Shown: positions 31,952 through 45,773, counted from the stretch's first letter. The stretch is 64,000 nucleotides of DNA from Epiperipatus broadwayi (GCA_028023455.1 JAQFVV010006208.1:8848963-8912962), one strand, 5' to 3'. Translations and numbers: made by a program. Notes: generated from the sequence alone by a model not told the origin.

Positions 31952-33138
31952 TAAACTAAAGTGAATCCCAATCAATGAATAACAATCTAACACTTAATTC
32001 AAAAATACAATGATAATAATCTTTGTTGTAACCTTATAAATCCCAAATAGCATTTAGAGCAGACAGAAAACAAGAAAATCATTATTTTAAGTTATCCTAA
32101 AATATGAGTGTTATTTGCAATAAATTAAAGATAAAGCAATAAAACCAAACATCACTACCTTACAAACAATGATCTATACCTATTATATAAACTACTTATA
32201 ATAGAATTAAAATAATGACAAAGAATTAGACAAATAAACTTTTATATTCCTTATGAATCCAAACATTATTTATAATGATACAAGGTTTTACTAGAAGTTA
32301 ACCGTTATTTATATTTAAATGAAATGATTAATGGATGGATTAGATAATAATTTAATCTGGCCTATAAATCTAAAATCTCAATGATATTTAAATAAATATA
32401 TATAACTTAATCATTAATTTCCAATTGCAACTAAATAAAATAAAAGTAATGATAACTCAGCCATGCTATTTCAATAATATCAATATATTCTTATTAACTA
32501 AATAAAGTATAAGTTTAAATACTTAATAATAGTACAAAATCAATTAATCTAACATATCTTCCTGATTTCACCAATCCATACTACTATAAAATCAAATCAA
32601 CCTATTAGATAACATAAGAATGTATAATATCCAATCAAATCAATATATAAAATAAATGATAGATTTCTATTTGATGCTTATTCAAATGCTATGGATGAAT
32701 CATATCCAATTATTTTTCAGTTTAATAAATTTATGTTGTTAAAACTTTAGATTATAATTATCAAAACATATGAAAGATTATTAGTGTTTATTATAATCAA
32801 AAAATAATTAATATTAAAATTTAATATCTAAACTGAATTTATGATTTGCATCAATGAATTTTAAATATAATTAAAGCAAACCACTCTAATTTATAACAGA
32901 ATAAAAAATTTTATTATTGTAATTGAATAAGATTATGATTTTTATAGCTGAATACTGGTTTAAGATAATATATACCTTAATCAATAATAGTTTGAAATAA
33001 AATATCCAAATATCTAATTACAATTATCTTTTACTAAAACAGGTGAAACTCTCCATACAGCATTGTCACTCAGTGCAAGCCAGAGTAATCAATGGATGAC
33101 AGAAGGCTTGTGCATAAAATACCCATCTAGTGCATATT

Positions 33139-33196
33139 CATCCAATATCCCCAAGACTGGTTTCTAGCTTGTGGCTTTCATCAGTGAGAAGCCTTG
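33139..33196 (-). ncRNA. Hammerhead ribozyme, family B, compensatory stem II
   Basis: Minus strand: CTGATGA, A, AGC-CACAA-GCT, A, GAA, ACCAGTC, TTGGGGATATTGG. Stem II carries the A-U variant on both sides; stem III has one mismatch. Confidence 0.7.
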
Positions 33197-33279
33197 GATT
33201 TGAGAGCACTGCACCTAGATTTTAGGATCTAATGCAAACCTCCAGCATTAGATCCTAAAATCTAGGTGCAGTGCTCTCA

Positions 33280-33340
33280 GATCCAAGGCTCCTCACTGAT
33301 GAAGGCCACAAGCCAGAAACTAGTCTTGGGGATATTGGAT
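33280..33340 (+). ncRNA. Hammerhead ribozyme, family B, intact core
   Basis: ATCCAA, TCCTCA, CTGATGA, A, GGC-CACAA-GCC, A, GAA, ACTAGT, C, TTGGGGA, TA, TTGGAT. One extra T after the cleavage site; all other elements are complete. It faces the copy at 33139, so one transcript through both would form a long hairpin rather than free ribozymes. Confidence 0.75.
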
Positions 33341-34291
33341 GAGTAGGCACTAGATGGGGATTTTATGCACAAGCCTTTTGGCATACATTGATTACTCTGG
33401 CTTGCACTGAGTGGCAATACTGTATGGAAAGTTTTTCCTGTTTTAATAACAGTTATAAGCAAGTGTAAGAAATGGTGATCTTGTGATGTTTATTGGCTGA
33501 ATTATCTTGTACCTTTATCAATCATCAAATCAATTCAGATTCTTAATATAATTGTTACTTGTAACTATCAATATAATTGCAATGAGCTTCTAATTATTTA
33601 TTAAATATTTTAGAATGTCAAATTACTTAATTTATTGCTGTATAAAAATCTATATCTGGTTAAATAATAAAAATTAACTTCAATACAAAGAAAATGATAT
33701 GTAATTATACTCTTTTATCTATTCTGTGGTTAGACTTTCAAAGTATTTTGTAACTGCTTCTAATGAATTATGTGGTATAATCAATTTGTGAATAGTATTC
33801 TATCTACCATTAACCAATAAATTTGCATTGTGAAATTGAATAACAACCAAACAAGTTTACTTGTTTTAAATTAATTCAACATTTATTAACAAATGGATAA
33901 AAATTAAATAATAAATTATATATATGGAAATTACAATAAACATTTAAAATATATACATATGATCCAATTATTGCAAAATAATCTCAATTGACGTTAATTC
34001 TTTTAAAGTAAATAGGTGGTTGTAGATGAAGCATCATCTATCAAATGCTAAGATTAAAATGTATATTTATGTAGCACAAACATGTAATACATATGCACTT
34101 TTCAAAATATAAAAGTTTAGGACATAATTAACCTTTATATATAAAAATTAGTTAATTGAAATAAAAAATATATTAAAGATGTACCTACTTATTCATTTAT
34201 TTTTTCCCAAGAGAATAAAACAAAAAATAAATAGTTTAAATTAATTTAGAGTCAATAAATAAGCAGATAAATATTTTTGAATTATAATTAC

Positions 34292-34856
34292 AAAGTTATA
34301 TAATTTAATGTGATTAATCAAAATCTTCACGCTCTCAATTATAAATGCTTCAGATTGGCCCATACATATAGCTTGGGTGAAAAAGATAGGGTGGATCCAT
34401 TCTATCTTTTAAAAAGACTTTATCTTGTGTTTGGAAAGGAGAGTATTCAGTTTAAATAGTGTCCCACCTGTAAAGCGCATATGCTGTAGTTTAAGCTACA
34501 TTATTTATAATTTATATAAAAACATTGTGATATATAAGTAAAATATTTACATATGTTTAAGTTTCTATCTAATAATGATGTATTGTAAATTGTTAAAATT
34601 TTGCAAATATCATTAATAAAAATCATATGATTAGTAATTTAAAGTGATTAATCAAAATCTTCATGTTCTCAATTCTAAATGCCTCAGATTGGCCCATACA
34701 TATAGCTTGGGTGAAAAAGATAGGGTGATCCATTCTATCTTTTAAAAAGACTTTATATTGTGTTTGGAAAGGAGAATATTCAGTCTAAATAGTGTTCCAT
34801 CTGTAAAGTGCATGTGCCATGGTTTAAGCTACATTATTATTTATAAAGTTATACAA
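34292..34856 (+). mobile_element. Family F tandem element, 333-bp period, 12-bp target-site duplication
   Basis: AAAGTTATATAA (34292-34303) and AAAGTTATACAA (34845-34856) flank a 541-bp insertion absent from copy 2 (where AAATATAAATTTGAATTTAC follows directly, near 48740). Inside, a block of about 200 bp (TGATTAATCAAAATCTTCA to GTTTAAGCTACATTAT) occurs at 34311 and 34644. The block includes a hairpin AAAAGATAG...CTATCTTTT. No ORF and no hammerhead core found. Confidence 0.72.
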
Positions 34857-36230
34857 TATAAATTTGAATTTAGAAAAATGTAACTCTTTTATATTTTATA
34901 TATGTATAAAATAAATTGCTACTTAAATTATACTACTGTTTATATCTTATACAATTATATATATATAACAACAATAATAATAGTAATAATAATGATGATG
35001 ATATATTAGCAAACAATCTGATTAATTGTTCACAAATACAACACTTCCAAAACAATACTATAGTTCTAAGATCTATTTCTTAAAGTATGATTTGGCAATA
35101 TTTTATTATTCCAGAAAAAATAGAAATATCATGGAAAGTTATTAGATTCGAAGCACATTTTGTTGGTTATGATATTTTTTATAAATGTTCAAAGTATCCT
35201 TTCATGTAGCAGATATCTGGTTTATATGACATTATAAGTAAATGAACACTGGTTTATAGCCATGATGATACAATGGAAATATCTTTTCCTTTAACAAGTA
35301 TTTGATTCATAAAATATTACAAGTGAACAGATGCTAGTTTCATCCATGACAGTGTGATGGAAATTGAGCCAACTTTTATCCTGTGTATAAATCCATCAAT
35401 CTCATAAAATTATATTGGAAGGTGAATATGATCTTTGGGTACATTTTAATGTTATTATCATTTATATCTTATCCTTAAAAAATAAGTAATATTTATTTTT
35501 TATATACAAAGAAATATTCTGGTGGTTTTTAAATGTAAATTAATTTTCATTTTTTCAATAAATCTTTGCTTTTCACAAATCCTCAATAATTCTGTCACAG
35601 TGGATAAATACCATTGCTTTCACCCCATTATTCTATCCAGTTAATAATCATATTCTTTTAAGAATAAATAAATTAAAAAAATTATATGAAGGAACTTACA
35701 TTCACTTCTATTGAAGCCAAAACATGAGCAAGACCTAGTTTAAACTATTTAGTTCTATTTATTATTTTTCAATTGACATTAGAGAAACTATAGCAGTGCT
35801 CTGTATTAACTCTTTGGCCAATTTCAGCTAGAATCCCATAAATAAAAATCTTATTACACATTATTATACAAATAAAATAAAAACATAATTGAAACATTAA
35901 ATATTTAAGTGTATTATTTACAATCTACTATTGTGAATGCAGTAACAAAAATATACATCACAAAAAAAAAAAATTTTTTTATAAGGACTAAACTTTATTA
36001 TTTACACATTCATTTTAAAAATGAATAAAGTCAATTCACAATTTTTATACACTACAATTCATAATAAACATTTTCTTTGTTCCAATATTATACATTGTCA
36101 TAGCAATATATTCAAATGTGCTCCAGGTTAATGTATTTACTATTAAAATCAAACAACAAAAAAATTTTAAGACTGACATTTTACCACATATTGAAATTGA
36201 TTTCAAATTTCAGTAGGTACAATATATATA

Positions 36231-39200
36231 TAATTTTCTGGGTAATCCATGTAGAAATATCCCATAATAATAATATGAATTCATCTTTTATCCGTGAAAA
36301 TATTAGGATTAATATTGTAACCTTGGTAGAACTAGTAAAAATTTTCCAGATGACATGATTATCATGGATGGCATGTAGTATGCTTGTCATTTATGTCCAA
36401 ATTAATTGAACAAGATTATATAATTCCATTCCTTTTTGCCCTACTTGTTATATAATGTTTATTTTTTCTTTCTTTCTTTTATATGTTAGTTTTGCTCTGT
36501 TTCCAAACACTAAGTTATATAAACGGTGCTTAACCTAAAGTGAAAACCAACAGCATATCATATTAAGATAGTGAGATAAATATAAAAAAACAAATTATTA
36601 TTTGTTTTTTCTCTTTAAATAATCCTAAAGATTATTTTGGTTTGATTGGAGGTTTTATTTAATTTCTTTTAAATTAATCATAAGATAAGATAAGATAAAC
36701 GCATTTTTTTTTGTTTTACTTTTCATTTTTTTAAGCAATTATGTAGATGAGAAGAAATTAATTGGCTAAGAAAAAATAGAACTGCCAGAGAAATTTTTTT
36801 TTTGAGAATAGCTGTAATGATAGAAAATGTGTAATAAAAATTAAAAATTTATTTTATTTTTTATTGTTAAACATATAACAAAAATGCAAACTTCTCTTTT
36901 TAAAAAAAAGTTTGTAAAGATAGCGAAGGAATAACTTCTCTTAAATAATTTAAACCACAATATTATCTGGTGTTAATAGCAAAATGTATAGCTAAATCTT
37001 AACTAATCTGTTCAAGTCTCCCAACTGTAGGTCTAGCTGTTGATAATCTTCTGCAAAGTTTACAATTGAAATGCACAGGAATTATTGCTGACCATGACAA
37101 CAAGGATAACAGTTCTAAAAGGCCAGACTATTTGAAATTCTTGTTGTTTACAAACTATATTTAACCTCTGAATAATGTTTACTTTTATAACTTTAACACC
37201 TATAATAATGTTGTGAAGTGCAAAATGAAGTACTGTATTTAACTTTGGATAAATATTGTTTTCATGAACTTTAACACATATGGGATATGTTTTATTTTCA
37301 CAACTTTGATACTTTTAGTATTATATATGTGCAGAATGTAATGCTGTTTTAACCCTTGTGTGCTATTGTCTGGGCGATGAAGAATTAATTATAGTTTCCT
37401 TCTGAACTTATATTAGAGACAATATTGTGTTATCTTCTTTAAATTATAATAATATTCAAAGAAATAATAGCTGACTAAGAAACTATTTTATGTGCTATAG
37501 CACTCGTGAGACAATTATTTGCTTTAAAATTATTCTTTGTCCTCAACATTCATAAATTAAAGGTAGTAAAACATTTCCATTTTGGAATAACCCCTAAAAT
37601 AAAGCTGCACAATTTCATTAACTTTCGAGGATAATTTGATTTAAATATGTATCCTAATTCTCAAATATGGATTCTCAGAGAATCTATATGCAAATCAACT
37701 AATTTATGAGGATTCCTTATAAATGGAAATGAAGAAGCATATAATCAACTCTTAAGATTCTATGTTGTTAAAAAAATCTATATTTAAATTATATTGTCAT
37801 TAAGTAAGAAATGTGCTAATAATTGATAGCTAATAACCAATGGATTTAAATAATATGTACTTGAACCCAGTATAGTAATTTAATGAACATGTATTTTGTT
37901 TTAGTGTATTTTATATTATATTGTAAATATGTAAAGTTCATGATATATATAATTTATTGTGTAAAATAATTACTTGTTAACTTGGATGTAGAGACTGTGA
38001 GAATCAATTTAAGGAACAGTGCTTGCAGAAGGGTTTCATGATTAGTTCAATAAATCTATAACATATCATTACCACATGGTTTAATCCTGTACATCTTGCT
38101 AGGGTTCTGTCTCACACTCATGTTATAATATTAGGTAATATTTTTTATACCATTTAGTCTACAATCGGCTGTTGGGTCTCAATTGTTTCCTGTAATAAGG
38201 TTTTATTACATCTTCTGGTCTTGAATCATGCTTGTAAAACAGCATGCACCTTCCAATTTGGTTGATTAATGAGGGTGATTTATTTCTATTTTTATCTGGA
38301 AGTAAGTGTTCAGATTATATTAATGTTGTAGAATAAGTGTATGCCATTTTATTACATTCTATGTATAATTCTGTGTTGGTGGCTTAACTCACATAATAAT
38401 TGTTTGCCATTCAATCTTATTCTTCATATTGTTCTGTGCTGTTGGTTAATCTGCAGGACAATCATTACCATTATTTTGTGTTTATTCTTTAAATTTGTTT
38501 CAGTGCTAGTGGCCAACCCACTGAACATTCTCCAATTACGCTCGTTACTCTCATGATGATGTAAAAAAAAAACTCACAGGGTACTTACTGCTCATTATTC
38601 CTTGCATGGATAAATATATACAAAAATATATCATTCATCCTCATTATACAAATGTATGCTTGAGTAGAGTCTCCATACATTATAATACTTACTTTCGTTG
38701 CACATATTCTGTTATCAGCCATAAAAGGGCATTTAAGTGAATTATGGTCATAATTTACTATAAGTAAATTATATCCCAAAACTCAGCTGGGTTGAAGTTC
38801 AAATTTCTTTTCATTTCATATCTCATTATAGTCAAATTTCATAGGTTTAGCAATTCCAATTGTTGTCATTGTTATTATAATTTTGGTATAAGCACATTGT
38901 TTCTGGTTTCGACATATTGAAAATGCCATTGACTGAATTTGAATCTACTCTCATCCCACAAGAATAACAATCATTTTAATATTTTTTTGGATTGTGTTAT
39001 CTGAAACCCATGCACATATCCATGCACAAAAATAAGTACAGGTGATAGATGGTATTGTATTTTATTTCGTTTATTTATTTGCCTAATTAATGTACATTGT
39101 CCATGTAGAACAATTATATGCGATTTTCTTTTATGTTATTTATCGTTTATGTAAAATTACTAATATTGTTAACCAACTATTATTTTCATATTTATTGAGT

Positions 39201-40121
39201 CATAAATAAATGGTAATTTGATAACCTAACTTGTTTGTACCGTTGCTATTAATCAGAAATCCAATGTGGTAAATAGACTATAAGAATTAGAACACATATT
39301 GCCCCTGATGATGATGTATACAAGGTTGAGTGGAATATCCACAGAATATTTTAATATTTATTCTTGGGTATTTTGTGATGTATGAGATATAATAAAATCC
39401 CATTTATCTTCTGCATCACTGCTGCTTTGTTTTGTCAATTCTGAAGTATAATCCAGAATCTGTTACCTCTATTGTTACTTGCGACATTAATACTTAAACT
39501 AATAATAAATTTTCTAGCTAGTAGAACAATTGAACCTATTTTCTAAAACTAGAACAGATACCTTATCTATCCCTAAGAGTTTCATTGCTATTTGGATTAA
39601 TGAAAAAATAACTTAAGATTAATATTGCTTACCTTCCATTGCACAGCATTTACTCTATATAACATTTCTGTACTTTAAACCTGAATACATGATGAACTGT
39701 TGTTTATGATGTTATGAAGCAGATTATAATTATTACTATTTGGTTTAATGGCCCATATTCCCCACATAATGGTTGATGGTTTCAGAGATTATACCATCTT
39801 GTCTATGGTCGGCCATCGGGTCTTAAACAAATAAAATTGTAAATTTAGGTCATAGTGTGGTTCTAAGAAACAGTCATTGAAGGAATAATTGTAAATCTTA
39901 AATTAAGATTTGGGAATGTCATTTGAAATACAGTAATTAAGGAAAATTGTAGTTAATCAAAAGAATAATACAGTTTATTTAGGTAACTTGATGTACTTTC
40001 AAATAATGCTGTGATTAGCCTTTATGGTGTATCCTTGCCACAACCATATTGTATGGTAATAAATTTTATATTGTATCATGAACTTAGACTGTTACAATCT
40101 TGGGTAAGGGCTTCTCAGTTA

Positions 40122-40127
<6 letters not shown>
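36231..40127. other. Unassigned AT-rich DNA
   Basis: Nearly 4 kb in which I recognise no gene, RNA gene or repeat family. Short ORFs lack domains. Confidence 0.5.

Positions 40128-40211
<84 letters not shown>
40128..40211. repeat. (TA)n microsatellite
   Basis: An uninterrupted run of about 42 TA units. Frames through it (Tyr-Ile repeats) are artefacts. Confidence 0.95.
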
Positions 40212-40214
<3 letters not shown>

Positions 40215-41220
40215 ACTATGATATAGTATTTCAGCTAGTAAACTTTATTAAACTTTTTTGTCTAAAAAAGAACAGAATACACATTGGATATAATACACTG
40301 TGATTTATTATGAAAGCTGACAATTACAACATAATCATTGTCAGTGCCATGAATATTCAAAAGTGATGTTATCTCAAGATTAAGCCTGACAAATGCTTTC
40401 AAACAATTTTGAAATGTTGAAAAAATTTAGCAAGAATAGATTAGATTTATTAATTTTTTCTGATTTTTCTAGGAAAAAATACTAATAACATAAATTTCTA
40501 AACATAAAAATACCATTGAATCTGATTGCACTCAATCCTATATTATTCTATTCTAGTATCATCTGTGCAAGCAAGATAACACTTATTGAATGTTAGAGCT
40601 AAATAGATTCTCAGATTATAGTATGGTAATGAAAGATAATTATACCATTGCTGTCTATTAATGTTTGAATGAGATTTTTCTAAAATGAAAATATAATGGC
40701 TATTTCCACATATTAAAATATTTCAACAATAACATCCATTAAAAATTATTAACATATCATATGTATTCCATCACAATTTTATATTGACTAGTGTAGGTTT
40801 TAGAATTTAATATGCATATGTAGATGCACGCATACATAAATAATTGAATGATTAGCTACTAGAAATGCCATGTGATGTTTACTCATTAAAAGTTACAGTT
40901 TTATTTCAGGAACCTTTAGATCGCAAGTTTGTTTTTATTTCAAAGCACCAAATACAAACAAATAATATTAATCATAGTTAATCATAACAGTTAATTCAGA
41001 TAAGATCCACATTTTCAATATAGAGTTGTCAAAACTTATCCATTTGTCAATTCTTAAAGCATTATCTCAGTATATTCATAATTAAATATAAACTAAACCC
41101 AACATTGCCATCAATAAGTTTAGAATATAAAAATGTTTAAGCAATGTACAAGAATAATTAGTAATAAATAATGGTTAATTAAGTAAAAAAAACTACTATC
41201 CATAGTTGTAATAATGAAAT
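40212..41220. other. Unassigned AT-rich DNA
   Basis: No gene or repeat family recognised. Confidence 0.5.
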
Positions 41221-41605
41221 TCATCATCATCAACAACCATTATCAATCCACTGCAGGATAAAAGTCTCTTCAAGTTCAATCCATCTTCTCTTCTCCACAC
41301 CACCTACACACTTTCTTATTTCATCCAGCCATCTCACATGTGATCTCTTTCTGGGTCTTTTACAATTTCTTCAAATCCAGTTTAAGATATCAATTGTCCA
41401 TCTATTATCATCTTTTCTAGCAATATGTCCAGCTCAACTCCACTTCAGTCATTTAATTTTTTCAATGAGGTCAGTAACACCTGTTTGTTCTCTTACCCAT
41501 ATATTGCATTTCGATCTCTTCTTGTTACTCCCAACATGCATCTCTCCATACTTCTTTGAGTGGTCTGAAGTCTCTATTGCTCTTCTATTAGGTGTCCAAG
41601 TATTA
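41221..41605 (-). pseudogene. RTE-type LINE 3' end, truncated
   Basis: A minus-strand copy of the RTE 3' end: RRAIET, YGEMHVGSNKKRSKCNIWVR (frame-shifted), REQTGVTDLIEKIK, then the rest in other frames to the CATCATCATCAAC tail at 41223. It is 5' truncated near 41605. Confidence 0.8.
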
Positions 41606-41729
41606 GAAGTTAAATTTATATATGTAATGTGTATGTTGTGAAATTTTATTGAGTGCATATTAAACTTATTTACAATTTTTAAAGTTTATTACTCAATTTT
41701 ACATTATATATTGCAACATAATAAAAATA

Positions 41730-42057
41730 ATGGCAATGGAAAATGAAAACTTTTATTTAGGCTGAATAAAAATATAGCCAAATCGTTGGCCACCATTTGT
41801 AATTGAATAAAAATGAGGGTATGCTTCTCTTTTAATGCCCCACAGCTTTGGAAGCCATTTGTAACTGAATAAAAATATACCCAGAAGTTGAATACCATTT
41901 GTAAGTGAATAAAAATATGGGTCATACTCTATCTTTAGTCATAGTCTAATTATTAATTCCCATTTACAACAGAATAAAAATATGAACCAAGGAAGAACAA
42001 TTCTAATTTATTAATGCCCATAAATCATAGCAACATTTATAACAGAGTGAAAATAGT
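41730..42057. repeat. Diverged tandem repeat, unit about 40-70 bp
   Basis: CCATTTGTAAYTGAATAAAAAT or a close variant occurs near 41792, 41852, 41891, 41958 and 42026. Spacing is uneven and units are diverged, so this is an old array. Confidence 0.6.
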
Positions 42058-42306
42058 AAATTAAACTAAAGTGAATATCAATCAATGAGTAATAAAACAA
42101 TGACAATAATCTTTGTTGTTACTTCATGAATTCAAATAACATTTAGAATGAATAGAAATCAAGCAAAATCATTATTTTAAACTACCCTAAAATATGAGTA
42201 TTATTTGCGATTAAAGATAAATCAATAAAACTAAATATCATTATCTTATAAGCATCAATCTATGCCTATTATGTGAACCAATTATAATAGAATAAACATA
42301 ATGACA

Positions 42307-42528
42307 AAAAATTAGACATCACATGATCACTATTTCTTATACAGTGCTCTCAGATCCAAGGCTCCTCACTGATGAAGGCCACAAGACAGAAACTAGTATG
42401 GGAATATTGGATGGGTAGGCACTAGATGGGGATTTTATGCACAAGCATTCTGGCATCCGTTGATTACTCTAGCTTGCAATGTGCGGCAATATGTATAGTG
42501 AGTTTTGCCTGTTTTAAAGAACTAGACA
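42307..42528 (+). mobile_element. Family B element with 12-bp target-site duplication and empty site
   Basis: AAAAATTAGACA (42307-42318) and AAGAACTAGACA (42517-42528) flank about 198 bp of family B in plus orientation. Copy 1 has AAGAATTAGACA once, near 32220, directly followed by AATAAACTTTTATATT, matching the right flank here. Confidence 0.83.
42353..42412 (+). ncRNA. Hammerhead ribozyme, family B, core intact
   Basis: ATCCAA, TCCTCA, CTGATGA, GGC-CACAA-GAC (one mismatch in stem II), GAA, ACTAGT, A (GUA site), TGGGAA, TA, TTGGAT. Confidence 0.68.
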
Positions 42529-43741
42529 GATAAACTTTAATATTACTTATGAATCAAAACACTTTATAATAATACAAACTTATGCTAAAAGTCAAATGTT
42601 ATTTATATTTACATTTAGATGAAATAATTCATAGATGGATGAAATAATAATTTTAATGTGCCTTTCAAATTTGAAATATCAATGAAATCTAAATAAATAT
42701 ATAACTCCCTAATTGATTTATAATTATAACTAAATAAAATAAAATTGATAATGCTAACTTAGCCATGCTCTTCCACTAATACCAATATGTTCTTATTAAT
42801 TAAGTCAATTATAATGATTAAATACTCAATAATAATACAAAATCAATTAACCCAACATATCTCTCCACTTTCACCAACTCATAATACTATAAAATAAATG
42901 CTTCTTATTAGATAACATTAGAATTTATATCCAATCATATCAATATATAAAATAAATGGTAGATTCTTATTTGCTGTTTATTCCAACAATTGACAAATCA
43001 CATCCAATTACTCATCAGTTTAATCAAGCTAAGTTCTTAAAACTTTAAACTATGATTATTAAAACATATGAAAGATTATTAGTGTTTATTTTAATCAAAT
43101 ATTAATGTTAAAATTTAATATTTAAACTGAATTTACAATCTACATCAATTAACTTTAAATATAATTAAAGCAAATTACTCTAATTTGTTACAGAATAAGC
43201 TATAATTACCAGCTCTATAACTGTATAAGATTATGATCTTTATGACTGTATATTGACTTAATATAATATTCACTTTAATCAATAATGCTTTAAAATAAAA
43301 TACATGAACATTTAATTGCAATTATTTTTATTCATCTTCAATGGTCATTGTAACCGTACCTTTATCAATTATCAAATCAATTTATATATAATTTCTATCT
43401 TAATATAACTGTTATTTGTTACTGACAAAATAATTACAATAAATCTCTAATTACTTATTCAGTATTTAAGAATGCCAAATTAAAAAATCCATCCTGTTCA
43501 GATAATAGACATGAAATTCAGTAACAAAGAAAATGATATGTAATTATACTCTCTTACCCATTCTGTGATTAGACTTTCAAGCTATTTTGTAACTCCTTCT
43601 AATGAATTATGTAGGGTAGTTCATTCATAAATTGTATCATCCAAATATCATCAATCAATAAATTTGCATTGTAAAATTAAATGATAACAAAACAAGTTTG
43701 CTTGTTTTAAATTAATTCAAAAGTTATTAACAAGTGTATAT

Positions 43742-45773
43742 TATAACGATCGAAATAAAAGTGAAGATCGAATCTAACCGCAAACTACAATATCTGCTCT
43801 ACAAGGCGCCATCTAGGGATTTAAACCTAGAAAAATTTATAGAGTAGGCAGATACGTGCTGTTAAGATTCCACTTTATTTAAATATTCAGATCGTTAGCC
43901 CAAGTCACTAGCTCAGTGGAGACGCAGAGATAAAAATCTATATCTTAATTTATATCTTAAATATAAATAAATAAAGAATAAAAGCCACTGCCAGAAATTA
44001 ACACATAAAAATATTTATTTACGCATATATAAAATAACATTTAAATTTTGAGGAATAAATTCACCATTTTAGATTTTTCTATTAATCTTTAGTTTTACAT
44101 TTAAGTAAATTACAACCATGAGTTTAATATTTATTTAGTGAGTCGAGGATGAATAGACTACATAGATCTGCATTTGAAAAGAAAATATTCTTCCCTGATT
44201 TAACCTTAGGCAACAAATTTCGCAATCAAACCGGCGCCAATCCATCTGATACATTTACGTATTCAATGTAGCATGAAAATACGACAACACAAAATACTAT
44301 ACTGTCAGGAATGTACATCTGATCAGTAAGTAGAATTAGAGAAGACATTGACTCTCCACCAACAGGAATGTTACATCTGTTGGCGAGTAGAACAATAAAC
44401 ATAAAACTCCATAGGAATGGACTGCGGTCCTTTGCCATCTTACAAACCCATCCATAGGCAAACAGAAGGTGTGTGGTGTATATATATAATCCTGCCCATA
44501 GCGGATCTCATACTACATCTACAATTACACAAATATATCCAATCCATTGAACCAATTCAACTACGAAATGAATAACCTAAGATTACCCTCCCTTAATATA
44601 ACTTTACAAAACTATATAGCCATTCACGCCCGACTTAAATTTAACATTTAAATACGTTCGCACAGATTATTTTTATAAATTTGTTTTTAAAATGTTGAGT
44701 ATAGATCGGCTGCACAGATTCCACAGTCAAAAACATCCAAATTAAACACAATCGATCAAAATACAAAATCATCGATAACATCAATTGCAAAAGGGAATAC
44801 ACAAGGCCCCATGGCATTCATCGTAAGATGCCCACATTAACATCGTTGACCTATATATTCTAATCAAATGTGAAAACTTCAACATAATCAACCACTAACG
44901 AATCTATGCAACGTCTATACCCAACCTAAATTTCATCATTTAAAATTTAAACAATAAATAATTTATACAATAAGAAAAAAAAAATGGAAATGATTTTTAT
45001 CAATCGGAAAACATATAAAATTAAACATTATTAATTTGATTTTAAACTTAAAAAAGTCAGATAGAAGTTCATAAGCTTGAACGAAAGTTCTTAATTATTT
45101 TTAAATTTAGAGTTCATGTCCATATAGCTTACGGTAGAAGAGTCCAGGTTTCTGCTTTTAATTCCCGCGATGCCTCCATTGGAAGATAATGTTCTGGAGA
45201 TGGCAATAGCTGGTTCAAGGTATCACAGTCTTTTCATTTTTTTTTTAAATAGAGAGTGTGGTATGTGCGTCCTACCACATCTCTCAAACACAAAATGCTG
45301 GAACTCCCAGAAAAAACTGTATTTCCCTTTTTATATTATCCACACGGATTCAATCAACAAAACGTCACTAATCCATCACTTTCGTTAGGGTCTGAGCCAA
45401 GGCTTAGTGCTTCCATTGGTCAAGCTAATTTCTCTTTATTTTCTTATCTATCTTTCATCAGATCATTTTAATTATACAAGAGCCCAAGGGCCAGTTTGGT
45501 TTTCGATAATTCATAAACAATCATTTCCATTTACAGATTACATTAATTAATACCTGTTTTTATTTTTAAATCTTGTACTTTTTTATAAAAAAGTACGTTC
45601 AAATACTTATTTGTTTTTTTTTTTTTAAAAATATTTTTAAAGTTTGGCCTCTGTGCGAATGTATATACGTTTAACAAACATTTTAATTTTAGCGTTTAGT
45701 TTTTTACTTTTATTTGCGAACTTTTAAGTTTTTATTTTAAATTAATGTAACGACATATTTATATATCGTTACA
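43742..45773 (-). repeat. 3' LTR (minus-strand element)
   Basis: On the minus strand it contains a TATA-like run (ATTATATATATACACC, about 44500-44485) and, about 345 bp further on, AATAAA-type text (CTAAATAAATATT, about 44140-44128). These would mark U3, R and U5 in that order. The 70-codon frame at 44438-44226 lies between them. Confidence 0.7.
44226..44438 (-). CDS. 70-codon ORF inside the LTR, product unknown
   Basis: The frame starts about 50 bp after the TATA-like run and encodes MAKDRSPFLWSFMFIVLLAN, a short basic start followed by a hydrophobic stretch like a signal or anchor segment, and a second hydrophobic stretch near residues 57-64. The second LTR has the same frame with two substitutions (V to I, P to L). 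The two LTRs are generally similar, so conservation alone is weak evidence of coding. No family recognised. Confidence 0.25.
   Translation of the reverse strand: MAKDRSPFLWSFMFIVLLANRCNIPVGGESMSSLILLTDQMYIPDSIVFCVVVFSCYIEYVNVSDGLAPV

Larger units (their letters stand above)
33022..33508. mobile_element. Family B palindromic element with 9-bp target-site duplication
   Basis: AATTATCTT is at 33022-33030 and 33500-33508. Two nearly complete arms: minus (33035-33235) and plus (33241-33480), meeting at the GATCTAATGCAAACCTCCAGCATTAGATC hairpin region. The corresponding place in copy 2 (about 43320-43360) has no insertion. Both arms carry a hammerhead. Confidence 0.85.
31952..36230 (+). repeat. 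Segmental duplication, copy 1
   Basis: Diverged but collinear with 42058-51055. Anchors: AACTAAAGTGAAT...CAATCAATGA at 31956 and 42065; AATTTGCATTGT at 33827 and 43663; the NCAATAATAATAGTAATAATAATG tract at 34970 and the expanded array at 48855; AAAGTCAATTCACAATTTTT at 36027 and 50852. No coding content. This copy contains a family B insertion (33022-33508) and a family F insertion (34292-34856) that copy 2 lacks, and lacks the LTR, B and SINE insertions of copy 2. Confidence 0.85.

Noticed and set aside
34292-34856. Family F as a hammerhead family
   Set aside because: CTGAAGC on the minus strand lacks the invariant A9 and no GAA/stem III follows.
39304-39360. CTGATGATGATG followed by GAGTGGAATATCCACAG, hammerhead-like at first sight
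   Set aside because: The stem II hairpin and GAA do not follow the core in the required order and no stem I is found.
36231-40127. Host gene in the longest repeat-free stretch
   Set aside because: No ORF over about 80 codons with a domain and no exon-like conservation that can be judged from one sequence.
40011-40303. ORFs of Tyr-Ile repeats (also near 53790-54027)
   Set aside because: They are translations of (TA)n microsatellites.
45170-45471. Plus-strand ORFs of 71-73 codons in the LTRs (also 47753-48036)
   Set aside because: They run antisense to the element, have no domain, and are repeated only because the LTRs are repeated.
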